A DNA stretch of 34,923 nucleotides from Nocardioides sp. GTDB lineage: Bacteria; Actinomycetota; Actinomycetes; Propionibacteriales; Nocardioidaceae. The translations under genes and the position numbers were made by a program. Positions within the stretch are counted from its first letter, which is position 1. Every line of letters starts with the position of its first letter. Under the pieces are notes generated by a model. The model was given only the letters and a program-made list of their open reading frames with translations. It was not told where the DNA came from and searched no databases. The stretch covers positions 1-34,923 of the forward strand of contig NZ_JAEMSS010000023.1 in assembly GCF_016462705.1 (NCBI RefSeq), written 5' to 3'. Positions 11,401-18,390 of this stretch are shown here, one piece after another.

Positions 11401-11674
11401 CCAGGTGGCCGTGGCCTACCAGGCGACGAGGCCCGCGCTCGCGGCCCCGCTGGGCTGGGTGCTCTCGCAGGGCAGCATCGCCACCATGGACGACGCCCTG
11501 TGCCGGCAGGAGCAGGTCGAGGACCTCGAGTTCGGCGCCGCCCGGGACACGGACCCGGTCCCCGACGCGAGCACGACGCCCGACGTCGTCGAGGTCGACC
11601 CGCCCACGCGGTTCGGCACCATCGACGACGTGCTCGCGCTGCTGCCCGGCGGGTCGGGCGGCTGCCTGGCCTGA
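8429..11674 (+). CDS. Large polytopic membrane protein with C-terminal patatin-like lipase domain
   Basis: A protein of about 1081 residues. The first 580 or so carry about a dozen hydrophobic segments. Between two of them lies a hydrophilic stretch with clustered Cys/His (LRTCPRWTGAGHPCADGQC) that could bind a metal. The C-terminal half has the marks of patatin-type serine hydrolases. The oxyanion loop GGGIRAAYW is near residues 628-636, the nucleophile elbow GASGG (serine at about 669) sits at the expected distance, and the catalytic aspartate is in VVDGGYAENTG (about 861). It should act as a lipid acyl hydrolase at the membrane; the substrate is unknown. A TTG at 8393 gives a longer frame with an odd Gly/Cys-rich start, so GTG 8429 is preferred; neither has a good ribosome binding site. 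It is divergent from the three-gene unit at 6522-8346. Confidence 0.85.
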   Translation: MSVEVRRDEVRPRLPTPDAGLALLLSLAVALVITLGEIDHLLSQVLDAGRTWSVTGLTGVTAVLHPGETLDGWEFFADRAQGVNGQVDGWLRTYAVTDLALAATYAVLGLAWFGRFRSRPGRAGAVLVLVGAAADAVENLLIGLGAPLGWLLLGLTAAKWLALLPAAALALWTLRATLARLPKAFYTHRYSAAIVLPLALLGLGRGPDLLEQIPDIQRAWADPGQHADFVWAGVVMGALVVATLVIGRQRTGHLWLRTCPRWTGAGHPCADGQCPVDARRAEDPAQKPLLRVWFIGPAVLAVAAAGLGLAGADIGGVRLVVFCAFPLAVGGLSLWLRRRWAGRGESHRPTRPPIGVRRFRTTALVGDVLVGLLPVVAGLGAIRAFTGPIALSGPTPWSAFLLVAGWAALLTAWPALAWAHHQLEEWGRGLPDGYTADGPLDRLLVQLTPGMSMDRGRLPEDDPGAEPRDRVRTFLRGFAVQRTAWTVLLVSGVVLVLVGLLPVVLADSVGVIATFQLALGSLSVVVACTVILFQPGGSPEVFWPLRIPFAPVTTLVVLAMLFAATAGGDDVHRIRPYAGPHPGFAAADRPELGSVLETWLKAGRSCAQPLPGATDLKVRPLLLYAAEGGGIRAAYWTAAAIDRLASPAAATGDTVKPVCRSALLSSGASGGSVGLSVASVREPGTAATAVASIAGPEALGAASDGLVVRDTIYAATGVPLPSLFDDRTGRVTWSDRATLIEQAWEEGVDTFDQPFLRPRPRLRWDWGPAGALVVNSVSPTTSCRTLLSQVQLPGDGTSECSPGQPAAASTDLVQCTGQLRTVTAALLTARFPYVTPSGVVDCPGPDGVLPSGDDVATQVVDGGYAENTGVGTLLDLMPRLLADVRHHNSCVLAADPRAGECRGEPAADTLVVPQLVYFDNGTGSDLVSSPRGVALEALVPALTILRAKAALYSARAQLERAHAMLATDQLWSSSGELGAAAGPAVDAWRGNQVAVAYQATRPALAAPLGWVLSQGSIATMDDALCRQEQVEDLEFGAARDTDPVPDASTTPDVVEVDPPTRFGTIDDVLALLPGGSGGCLA

Positions 11675-11683
11675 CCCGGCCAG

Positions 11684-11702
11684 GGTCCTCGACCCGAGGA
11701 CC
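11684..11702. terminator. Bidirectional hairpin between convergent genes
   Basis: A perfect eight-base inverted repeat (GGTCCTCG / CGAGGACC) with the three-base loop ACC fills the 28-base gap between the convergent patatin-domain and dehydratase genes. It abuts the stop codon of the latter. There is no clear T-run, as is common in high-GC genomes. It probably ends transcription from both sides. Confidence 0.6.
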
Positions 11703-13511
11703 TCAGCGGGACTGGGCCGCCAGCCGGACCGCGGCGTTGGGCGCGCCGAATCCGTCGTAGGCACCCCGGCGCTGCACGACCTCGAAGAAGACGCTGCCGA
11801 CCGTGGCCGTGTAGAAGTGCGTGAAGTCCCCGGTGGCGTCGCGGTCGTGGAGCAGACCGAGCTCGGCCATCGTCTCGACCTCCGCGGCCGGGAGGTCGAA
11901 TCGGGAGTGCAGGTCCTCGTAGTAGTTCTGCGGGATCTCGAGCGGGACCAGGCCACGCTCGACAGCGCGCCGCGCGACCGTCACGACGTCGTCGGTGGCG
12001 AACGCCACGTGCTGCGGGTAGCCGGAGGCCTGGTCCCACGCCAGCGGAGCGACGTTGAGCGCCAGTCGGCAGGCGCCCGAGCCGGAGCGGAGCACCTGGC
12101 TGCGCACCAGGCCCCGCAGGGACGGGACCTCCTGGGCGGCGGCGACCGTGAGCCCCAGGACGCTGCTGTAGAACAGGACCGCCTCGTCGAAGCACTGCCA
12201 CGGCTCCGCCAGGTTGACGTGGTCGATCCCCGTGAGCAGGGACGCCCCCGGCTCGTGGCCTCCCTGGAACTCCGGGGCCCACCGGGGGTCGCCACCCTCC
12301 GTGGCGGGGTGCCCCAGGAACACCTCGGTCCCGTCGGGAGCCCGGAACGCCGGCAGCTCCTGCTCCTGGGCGAGGGTCCGGCGGAAGACCACGGAGGCGT
12401 GCAGTGCCCGGGCCCGGGCCGCGGAGGCGGCCGGGTCCTCGACCTCGAAGCCGACCGCGGCCAGTCTCGGCTCGGGCTCCCGTGGCTGCTGCTCGTTGCA
12501 GACGACGCGGGCCCGGCCCTCGGTCCACAGCCGGGCGTCCTTGCTGCGGTGCCGCCCGCGGAACGTGAACCCGAGCTGACCCAGGACCACGTCCGCCTCA
12601 CCGGTGTCCTCGGCCCGCACCTCGACGAAGTCGAGGCCCACGGGCTGGGCGATCTCGGGCAGCCGGGCCGGCGGGTCGGCCAGGGAGGGCCAGGACCCCT
12701 CGTCCGCGACCACGTCCTCGAGCCAGGTCAGCGAGCGCCGCGCCTGCCGCGCGGTGCGGTCCACGTCGGTCTGCCGGAACACGTCGTTGAACACCTCGAG
12801 CGAGAGTGGTCCGGCGTACCCGGCGCGGAGCACGTGGCCGACGAACGAACCCAGGTCGAAGCAGCCCTCTCCCGGGAAGAGCCGGTGGTGTCGCGACCAG
12901 GAGAGGACGTCGAGGGACAGGTCGGGCGCGTCCGCGAGCTGCAGGAAGAAGATCTTGGCGCCGGGGACGTCCTCGATGGCCGCGGGGTCGTGACCCCGGG
13001 ACAGGATGTGGAAGCTGTCCAGGCACAGCCCGACGGCCTCGTGGTCGGCGAGCTCGACGATCCGCCAGGAGCGGCGGTAGTCGTCGACGAACCTGCCCCA
13101 CGCGAGGGCCTCGTAGGCGATCCGGACGCCGTGCTCGGCGGCCAGGTCCCCCAGCCGGCGCAGCTGGGCGGCGGATACCTCGTCGTCGTCCACGCTGGCC
13201 GTCGCGACGTTGCTGCAGACCAGCATCGTGTCGATCCCGAGCCGCTGCATCAGGACGAATTTCAGGCGAGCCCGGCGCAGCACCCGGCAGAACTCGGCCT
13301 CGCTCACGCCCTCGGCGTCGCGGAAGGGCTGGTAGAGGTCCAGGGAGAGTCCCAGCCGCCGGGCCAGCGCGGCGACCTCCTCGGGGGTCTCCGGCGCCGC
13401 GACCAGGTCGGGCTCGAACAGCTCCACGCCGTCGAACCCGGCGGCCGCCGCAGCGTGCAGCTTCTCCCGCAGGGAGCCGCTGAGGCAGACCGTCGCGATC
13501 GACGTGCGCAT
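11703..13511 (-). CDS. qsuB: Fused 3-dehydroshikimate dehydratase / HPPD-like dioxygenase (QsuB/QuiC1 type)
   Basis: Converts 3-dehydroshikimate to protocatechuate, the step that leads quinate and shikimate into aromatic catabolism. Residues 1-260 form a TIM barrel of the sugar-phosphate isomerase-like family. Metal ligands are visible as Glu134 (IAYEALAWG), Asp165 (GLCLDSFH), Gln191 (FFLQLAD) and Glu239 (LSLEVFND), the family spacing. Residues about 290-602 are two vicinal-oxygen-chelate repeats like 4-hydroxyphenylpyruvate dioxygenase. The iron triad is intact: His near 430 (GIDHVNL), His near 500 (PQHVAFA) and Glu near 576 (FFEVVQR). The length of 602 matches known fused dehydratases. ATG at 13511 shares one base with the upstream stop (TGATG), so translation is coupled. 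It is the last gene of the TRAP/quinate-type operon. Activity of the dioxygenase half cannot be judged from sequence. Confidence 0.9.
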   Translation of the reverse strand: MRTSIATVCLSGSLREKLHAAAAAGFDGVELFEPDLVAAPETPEEVAALARRLGLSLDLYQPFRDAEGVSEAEFCRVLRRARLKFVLMQRLGIDTMLVCSNVATASVDDDEVSAAQLRRLGDLAAEHGVRIAYEALAWGRFVDDYRRSWRIVELADHEAVGLCLDSFHILSRGHDPAAIEDVPGAKIFFLQLADAPDLSLDVLSWSRHHRLFPGEGCFDLGSFVGHVLRAGYAGPLSLEVFNDVFRQTDVDRTARQARRSLTWLEDVVADEGSWPSLADPPARLPEIAQPVGLDFVEVRAEDTGEADVVLGQLGFTFRGRHRSKDARLWTEGRARVVCNEQQPREPEPRLAAVGFEVEDPAASAARARALHASVVFRRTLAQEQELPAFRAPDGTEVFLGHPATEGGDPRWAPEFQGGHEPGASLLTGIDHVNLAEPWQCFDEAVLFYSSVLGLTVAAAQEVPSLRGLVRSQVLRSGSGACRLALNVAPLAWDQASGYPQHVAFATDDVVTVARRAVERGLVPLEIPQNYYEDLHSRFDLPAAEVETMAELGLLHDRDATGDFTHFYTATVGSVFFEVVQRRGAYDGFGAPNAAVRLAAQSR

Positions 13512-14548
13512 CAGCGGCCCTCCGCCGGGAGTGCCGGCGCGAGCAGCCGCGCGGGGTTCGCGACGGTCATCCGGCGCACCTGGTCCTCCGTCGCACCGCC
13601 CGCCAGCAGCATGGGGACCACCCGCCGAGGCAGGTTCGCCATGTGCCAGTTCGGGACGTGGGCGGCCCGCCACGACGGCGGGGTGACCCGGCTGAAGAAC
13701 GCCGCGTCGTGGGACAGCACCATCCGGTCGGCGTACCCCTCCTGCAGGAGCGCCAGCACCGTGGCGACCCGGCGCTCGTCGGGCAGCACGTGCTCCATGC
13801 CGAACCGGTCCATGCCGATCGTGGCGCCCGCGTCCATCAGCTCGCGGAGGTAGTCGAGGTCCTCCGAGTCGCCGCAGTGCCCGATCACCAGCCGGCCGGG
13901 GTCGACTCCCAGCCCGACCAGCAGCGCGAGCTGCTCGCGCCCGTTGCGCGACGCCGCATGGGTGTGGGTCGTGATCGGCACGCCGGTCGCGAGGTGGGCG
14001 GTCGCCGCCGCCTCCAGCACCCGTCCGACGTCCTCGGTGATGCCCTGCTCGTCGGTCACCACCTTCAGCATCGCGGCCCGGATCCCGGTGCCTGCGATCC
14101 CCTCCTGGATGTCCCGGAGGAACAGCTCGACCAGCGGGTCCGGGCCGCCCACGAGACGACCCGGACCGTGGGTGTGGAAGTACGCCGGCAGCACGTCGGC
14201 GGTGTAGTACCCGGTGGCCGCCACGAGGTGCACGCGGGTGCGCCGGGCCACCTCCGCCACCCGCGCGACGTCGCGGCCGAGACCGAGGACGGTGAGGTCG
14301 ACGACGGTGCGGACCCCGAGGTCCCACAGCTGCTCCAGCCCCGCCACCGCGTCCTCGACCGCCCGGCGCTCCGACCACTCGGGGTGGGGGAGGTTGAGGT
14401 CCAGCTCCGGGTGACCCACGAACACGTGCTCGTGGATGAGCGTCGTGCCCAGGTCCTCCGCCGGGACGGGGCCCCGGAACGTCTGCACCTCCCCCACCGT
14501 CACCACCTGTCCCGGACCCCGCTCATCCGGCCTCTCCTCACAGGGCAC
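13511..14548 (-). CDS. Phosphotriesterase-family metal hydrolase, probable lactonase
   Basis: A TIM-barrel amidohydrolase of the phosphotriesterase (PHP/PLL) family. All binuclear-metal ligands can be seen: the HEH in LIHEHVF, the lysine to be carboxylated in AMLKVVTDE, His in THTHA, His in GHCGDS and the catalytic Asp in LSHDA. Most natural members hydrolyse lactones rather than phosphotriesters, so a lactonase is the better guess. Within this operon it could open a quinate-type lactone or remove an ester from a quinate or shikimate conjugate; that is inference. The computed start is GTG at 14548, three bases after the dctP stop. In-frame GTGs at 14506 and 14503 would give an N-terminus beginning at VTVGEVQTF, where family members usually start, so the first 15 residues are doubtful. 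It shares one base with the start of the dehydratase gene. Confidence 0.88.
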   Translation of the reverse strand: MPCEERPDERGPGQVVTVGEVQTFRGPVPAEDLGTTLIHEHVFVGHPELDLNLPHPEWSERRAVEDAVAGLEQLWDLGVRTVVDLTVLGLGRDVARVAEVARRTRVHLVAATGYYTADVLPAYFHTHGPGRLVGGPDPLVELFLRDIQEGIAGTGIRAAMLKVVTDEQGITEDVGRVLEAAATAHLATGVPITTHTHAASRNGREQLALLVGLGVDPGRLVIGHCGDSEDLDYLRELMDAGATIGMDRFGMEHVLPDERRVATVLALLQEGYADRMVLSHDAAFFSRVTPPSWRAAHVPNWHMANLPRRVVPMLLAGGATEDQVRRMTVANPARLLAPALPAEGR

Positions 14549-14551
14549 TCC

Positions 14552-15601
14552 TCACTGGGCCTCGCCGCGGACCGCCTCGTAGACGGCCAGCTGCTCCTCG
14601 CCGAAGTTCTCGCGGAGGTAGGCATCGGCCTGGCTGCGGAACGCCTCGACGTCGACGTCGTCGACGACCTCCATGGCTCCGCTCTCCTCCCACTCGGCGA
14701 GGGTCGCCTCCTCGTCCTCGGCCACGCACCCCGGGACCTGCTCCTCGGCGGCGTCGACGGCCTCGTCGAGTGCGTCCTGCTGCTCCTCCGAGAGACCGCC
14801 CCACGCGTCGGCGCCGATGATCACCAGGTTGGAGTTGGCCTGGTGGTTGGACATGCTGATGTAGTCCTGCACGTCCTGGAGGCTGCTGGCCGCGATGTTG
14901 GTGATCGGGTTCTCCTGCCCGTCCACCGTGCCCTGCTGGAGCGCCAGGAAGAGCTCCTCGTAGGCCACCTCGGTCGCCTCCGCGCCCAGCGCCTCGGCGT
15001 TCATGAGGAACTGTGGTGAGTTCGGGAACCGCATCCGGAGGCCGTCCAGGTCGTCGGGGCTTCGGATCGGCTCGTTGGCGGTGAACTGGCGCATGCCGGC
15101 CGACCAGGCTCCGAGCGTGTGGACGCCGGTCTCGTCCTCGAACCCCTGGAGCAGGTCGTCCGACGCGTCGCTGTCGAAGAACCGGGCCAGGTGGTCGCTG
15201 TCGTCGAACGCGTACGCCGCGTCGAGCACCGACACCGGCTCGTGGACCGCACCGAGCGCCGAGGCTCCCTGGATGTCCATGTCGATGTCGCCCGAGACGA
15301 CCGACGCGATCCGGTCGGCGTCCGCGCCGAGCTGGCTCGCCGGGAAGATCTCGACGGTCACCCCGACGTCGGCCTTCTCGACCTCGTCGGCGATGACCTG
15401 CGCCCCGCAGCGGTGCTGCGGCTGCGTCTCGGTGTAGCTGTGGGCCAGCTGCAGCGTCACGTCACCGCCGCCCTCGCCACCTGATCCCTCGCCGTCGTCG
15501 TCGTCTCCGCAGGAGACGAGAGCGAGCGGGAACGTCAAGGCACAGACCGCGAGAGCCGCGTTCCGTCCCCTGCGCTGCCCGTGGTGTCGCACTGCCATCA
15601 T
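14552..15601 (-). CDS. dctP: TRAP transporter solute-binding lipoprotein (DctP family)
   Basis: The extracytoplasmic receptor of a tripartite ATP-independent periplasmic-type transporter, which in Gram-positive bacteria is lipid-anchored. A signal peptide ends in LALVSC with the lipidated cysteine at residue 31, followed by an acidic/Gly linker (GDDDDGEGSGGEGGG). The mature domain starts VTLQLAHSYTETQP. The family arginine that pairs with a carboxylate ligand is in GLRMRFPNSP, and FLALQQGTVDGQENP is the conserved 'G-x-v-D-g' region. This indicates an organic acid as cargo. The two consecutive ATGs are 15601 and 15598; AAAGGA lies just upstream, and its spacing slightly favours the second. The start overlaps the dehydrogenase stop. 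The gene is separated from dctM by the shikimate-dehydrogenase-like gene, tying the cargo to that pathway. Confidence 0.93.
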   Translation of the reverse strand: MMAVRHHGQRRGRNAALAVCALTFPLALVSCGDDDDGEGSGGEGGGDVTLQLAHSYTETQPQHRCGAQVIADEVEKADVGVTVEIFPASQLGADADRIASVVSGDIDMDIQGASALGAVHEPVSVLDAAYAFDDSDHLARFFDSDASDDLLQGFEDETGVHTLGAWSAGMRQFTANEPIRSPDDLDGLRMRFPNSPQFLMNAEALGAEATEVAYEELFLALQQGTVDGQENPITNIAASSLQDVQDYISMSNHQANSNLVIIGADAWGGLSEEQQDALDEAVDAAEEQVPGCVAEDEEATLAEWEESGAMEVVDDVDVEAFRSQADAYLRENFGEEQLAVYEAVRGEAQ

Positions 15602-16560
15602 CGGTTCCTTTCTCCAGTGGTGTCCCGAGCGGGGTCGGTCGAGCCGGTTGTCGAGCTCGAGGTCGAGCCAGGTGTGGTCTCCGCGGCGACGAGCTCGTCG
15701 AAGTCGCGGAGCATCGCGTCCCGGTCCGCGACGCGGCCGGTGATCAGCTCGAAGGCGTCGGCGGCCTGGTGGACCGCCATCCCGGCGCCGCTCAGGACGG
15801 TGCACCCGGCGGCGCGGGCGCTGCCGAGGAGCGCCGTCGCGAGCGGCCGGTAGACGATGTCGGCGACCCATAGGTCCGGTCGCAGCAGCTCGCCGGGGAC
15901 CGGCGAGCCGGGGTGCGCGGCCATCCCCATCGGGCTCGCGTTGACCAGGCCGGCCGAGCCGGCCATCGCCAGCGCCAGCCCGTCCGCCGTCGCGGGCACC
16001 AGCTGCACCGCGGTGGGGTGGTCCCGCAGCGTGGCTGCGAGCCGGGCGGCGCGCCCCTCGTCCAGGTCGACCACGAGGAGCCGCTCCGTCCCCAGCTCGC
16101 ACAGCGCATGCGCGACGGCGGTGCCCGCCCCACCGGCGCCCACGAGCACGACGCGGCCCCGGTCGGCATCGGGGAGGGTGTCCCGGAAGGAACGTAGGAA
16201 ACCGCTGACGTCGGTGTTGTGCCCGACCGTCCGGCCGCCTCGGAGCAGCACGGTGTTGAGCGCGCCGATCGCGGTCGCCTCGGGGCTGACCTCGTCGACC
16301 AGGGGCACCATCGCCTGCTTCACCGGGTGCGTCACGTTCAGCCCGTCGAAGCCGAGCTCGATCGCCGCGGCGAGGAGCCGGGCCAGGCGCGCGCGGTCGA
16401 CCAGGCCGTCGGGCAGGTCGATGACCTTGTAGACGTAGCGCAGACCTTGTCGCTCCGCCTCGCGCTCGTGCAGCTCGGGCGTCAGCGACGGGCCGACGCC
16501 GTGGCCGATCAGCCCCGTCAGCCAGGACCGCCGGCCCGACGTGGCGCTCGCGGCGGTCAC
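15598..16560 (-). CDS. Shikimate/quinate dehydrogenase family enzyme, probably catabolic and NAD-dependent
   Basis: An AroE-superfamily enzyme of 320 residues. The catalytic lysine is K81 in NVTHPVKQ, and the partner aspartate is D117 in GHNTDVSGF. The dinucleotide loop GAGGAG is at 141-146, and the late segment GAGMAVHQAADAF completes the substrate site. Two features point to degradation rather than aromatic biosynthesis. The substrate loop reads PSLTPELH, with Thr where biosynthetic AroE has a second Ser (SxSP), as in QsuD-type quinate/shikimate dehydrogenases. The second strand ends VVDLDEGRA, with acidic residues that favour NAD over NADP. It would oxidise quinate or shikimate to the 3-dehydro form, the substrate of the pathway ending with the fused dehydratase. 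The GTG start overlaps the dctM stop as GTGA. The Ser/Thr-rich C-terminal tail (GSTSSSTTGS) looks disordered. Confidence 0.87.
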   Translation of the reverse strand: MTAASATSGRRSWLTGLIGHGVGPSLTPELHEREAERQGLRYVYKVIDLPDGLVDRARLARLLAAAIELGFDGLNVTHPVKQAMVPLVDEVSPEATAIGALNTVLLRGGRTVGHNTDVSGFLRSFRDTLPDADRGRVVLVGAGGAGTAVAHALCELGTERLLVVDLDEGRAARLAATLRDHPTAVQLVPATADGLALAMAGSAGLVNASPMGMAAHPGSPVPGELLRPDLWVADIVYRPLATALLGSARAAGCTVLSGAGMAVHQAADAFELITGRVADRDAMLRDFDELVAAETTPGSTSSSTTGSTDPARDTTGERNR

Positions 16561-17831
16561 AGCCCCAGCCTCTCGGGCAGGTAGAGGATCGCGTCCGGCC
16601 AGAAGATGATGCCGAAGCAGAGCAGGGTGAGCGGCACGAGGAACGGCAGCGACCCCCAGAAGACCTCGCTCATCCGGGCCCGGGTGATCGCCTGGAGGAC
16701 GAAGACCACGGTGCCGACCGGCGGCGTGAGCAGACCGATCATCTGGGACAGGATCATCAGCACCCCGAGCGCGATCGGGTCGACGTCGTACTGCAGCGCG
16801 ATGGGCAGCAGGATCGGCACCGTCAGCGTCAGCACCGCGATCGCGTCCAGCGCGGTGCCGAGCACCATCGACAGCAGGAAGACCAGCAGCAGGAACACCG
16901 TCGGGTTGCTGGTGAGGCCCAGCATCGACTCGGAGATCTCCTGGGGGATCCGCTCGCGCGCCAGGATGTAGCCGAGCAGGTTGGCCGAGGCGACGATCAG
17001 CATGATGCTGCCGGTGGTCAGCGCCGCCTCGACCAGCACCGCGCGCAGGTCCTTCACGCTCAGGCTGCGGTACGCGAAGCCGAGCAGGAGCATGTAGAGG
17101 GCGCCGACGGCCGCGGCCTCCGTCGGCGTCATGAAGCCGCCGAGGATGCCGCCGAGGATGATCACCGGGGCGCCGAGCGGGGCGATGACCCGCCGTCCGG
17201 TCACCCAGACCCGGCTCCAGCTGAACTCGGTCCGCTGCAGGTGGGGCATCCGGCGCACCCAGAGGAAGACCACGAGGCACAGGCCCGCCGCCATGAGCAG
17301 CGCCGGCACCACGGAGGCGGCGAAGAGCGCACCCGTCGACACTCCGGCGAGCCCGGCGTAGATGACTGCCGGGATGCTCGGCGGCATCACCGGCGCGATC
17401 AGCGAGGACGAGCCGACGACGCCGAGGGCGAACGGCCGTGAGTAGCCGGCCTTGAGCATCGCGGGGATCTCGACCTTGCCGAGGGCGGCGGCATCGGCCA
17501 CCGCCGAGCCGCTCATCCACGAGAACCCCAGGCTCACGCCGACGCTGACGTACCCCAGGCTGCCGCGCACCCGGCCGAGCAGGGCCAGCGCGAAGTCGAA
17601 GAGCCGGTCGGCGATGCCGGCGTGGTTCGCGATGCAGCCGAGCAGGATGAAGAGCGGCACCGCGAGCAGCGGGAAGCTGGCCGTGGAGTTGGCCACGAGC
17701 CGGAGCGCCAGGCCGACCGACTGGTCACTGGTCATCATGTAGAGCAGGCACGGCCCGAAGAACGCGAACGCCACGGGCACCCGGATCACCAGCAGCGCGG
17801 TGATCAGGAGGCAGAGGACGAGGACGCTCAT
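16557..17831 (-). CDS. dctM: TRAP transporter large permease (DctM family)
   Basis: The 12-helix-type transport subunit of the TRAP importer, driving uptake with a sodium or proton gradient. The 424-residue sequence is almost wholly hydrophobic. It shows the family's conserved loops: SGSAVADAAALG near 110, VMPPSIPAVIYAG near 150, GGFMTPTEAAAVGALY near 240, and LLTPPVGTVVFVLQ near the C-terminus. The length is normal for DctM. The ATG at 17831 overlaps the dctQ stop (ATGA), and its own stop overlaps the start of the dehydrogenase gene (GTGA), so three genes are translationally coupled. With DctQ and DctP it forms a complete transporter. Operon content suggests a cyclic hydroxy-acid such as quinate or shikimate as cargo. 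Confidence 0.95.
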   Translation of the reverse strand: MSVLVLCLLITALLVIRVPVAFAFFGPCLLYMMTSDQSVGLALRLVANSTASFPLLAVPLFILLGCIANHAGIADRLFDFALALLGRVRGSLGYVSVGVSLGFSWMSGSAVADAAALGKVEIPAMLKAGYSRPFALGVVGSSSLIAPVMPPSIPAVIYAGLAGVSTGALFAASVVPALLMAAGLCLVVFLWVRRMPHLQRTEFSWSRVWVTGRRVIAPLGAPVIILGGILGGFMTPTEAAAVGALYMLLLGFAYRSLSVKDLRAVLVEAALTTGSIMLIVASANLLGYILARERIPQEISESMLGLTSNPTVFLLLVFLLSMVLGTALDAIAVLTLTVPILLPIALQYDVDPIALGVLMILSQMIGLLTPPVGTVVFVLQAITRARMSEVFWGSLPFLVPLTLLCFGIIFWPDAILYLPERLGL

Positions 17832-18382
17832 GACGCCGGCACCTCGACGTCGTCGTACGTCGGCTCGGGGACGCCGCGCACGGCGTACCGGAACGCGGCC
17901 AGGAGCGAGCGGACCACCACGCTGACGAACCCGATGATGGACACGGCGTAGAGCCACGACATCGGCATCCGCATCGCCGGCGACTTGAGGATGCCCTGGG
18001 TGTCCATCAGCTCCCAGGCCTCGCGGCAGAGCCCGACGCCGATCGCCGCGACGATCAGGCAGGAGACGACCCGCACCACGCGACGCAACCGGTCGCCCGG
18101 GACCAGGTCGATCATCTCGATCGAGATGTGCGAGTCGTTGGTGACCAGCACCCCGGCGACGACGAACGTCAGCCAGACGAGGCAGAACCGGGCCAGCTCG
18201 CCGGTCCACGGCCAGCCGTCGATGGGCAGGTAGCGCTGACCGGCCTGCAGCAGCACCAGCCCGAAGATGAGGAGGAGCGCCGCGACGCCGATGCTCACCT
18301 CGATCGCGGTCAGCACCCGCCCGAGCCGGGCCAGCCAGGGCGGCAGCTCCCGGGTCGGTGTCGTCGGTGTGTCGGCGGTCAC
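17828..18382 (-). CDS. dctQ: TRAP transporter small permease (DctQ family)
   Basis: The four-helix membrane subunit that pairs with DctM and docks the binding protein. The 184-residue protein has hydrophobic segments at about 30-48, 62-82, 103-122 and 142-162. It carries the family signature WTGELARFCLVWLTFVVAG around residues 58-76, followed by HISIEMID. The proline-rich N-terminus is cytoplasmic. The GTG at 18382 is the first start of the operon; a -35/-10 pair lies just upstream (18391-18420), with the -10 box eight bases before the GTG. Its stop overlaps the dctM ATG. Divergent from the LacI-type regulator. Confidence 0.93.
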   Translation of the reverse strand: MTADTPTTPTRELPPWLARLGRVLTAIEVSIGVAALLLIFGLVLLQAGQRYLPIDGWPWTGELARFCLVWLTFVVAGVLVTNDSHISIEMIDLVPGDRLRRVVRVVSCLIVAAIGVGLCREAWELMDTQGILKSPAMRMPMSWLYAVSIIGFVSVVVRSLLAAFRYAVRGVPEPTYDDVEVPAS

Positions 18383-18390
18383 AGGGCGAG

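Noticed and set aside
7976..11956. A 1326-residue open frame on the minus strand
   Set aside because: It is antisense to the patatin-domain gene, rich in Arg/Gly/Gln without any recognisable domain, and arises from the very high GC content; the plus-strand gene has clear motifs.
11136..13853. A 905-residue plus-strand open frame crossing the terminator
   Set aside because: It spans the end of the patatin-domain gene and runs antisense to the dehydratase and lactonase genes, which show full catalytic motifs.
13511..14548. A true organophosphate-degrading phosphotriesterase
   Set aside because: The family motifs do not separate this from lactonases, and nothing around it suggests organophosphates; lactonase activity is the more usual native function.
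15598..16560. Biosynthetic shikimate dehydrogenase (aroE housekeeping)
   Set aside because: Operon context with a transporter and dehydroshikimate dehydratase, the SxTP loop and the acidic nucleotide-binding strand all fit the catabolic type better; the biosynthetic gene is expected elsewhere.
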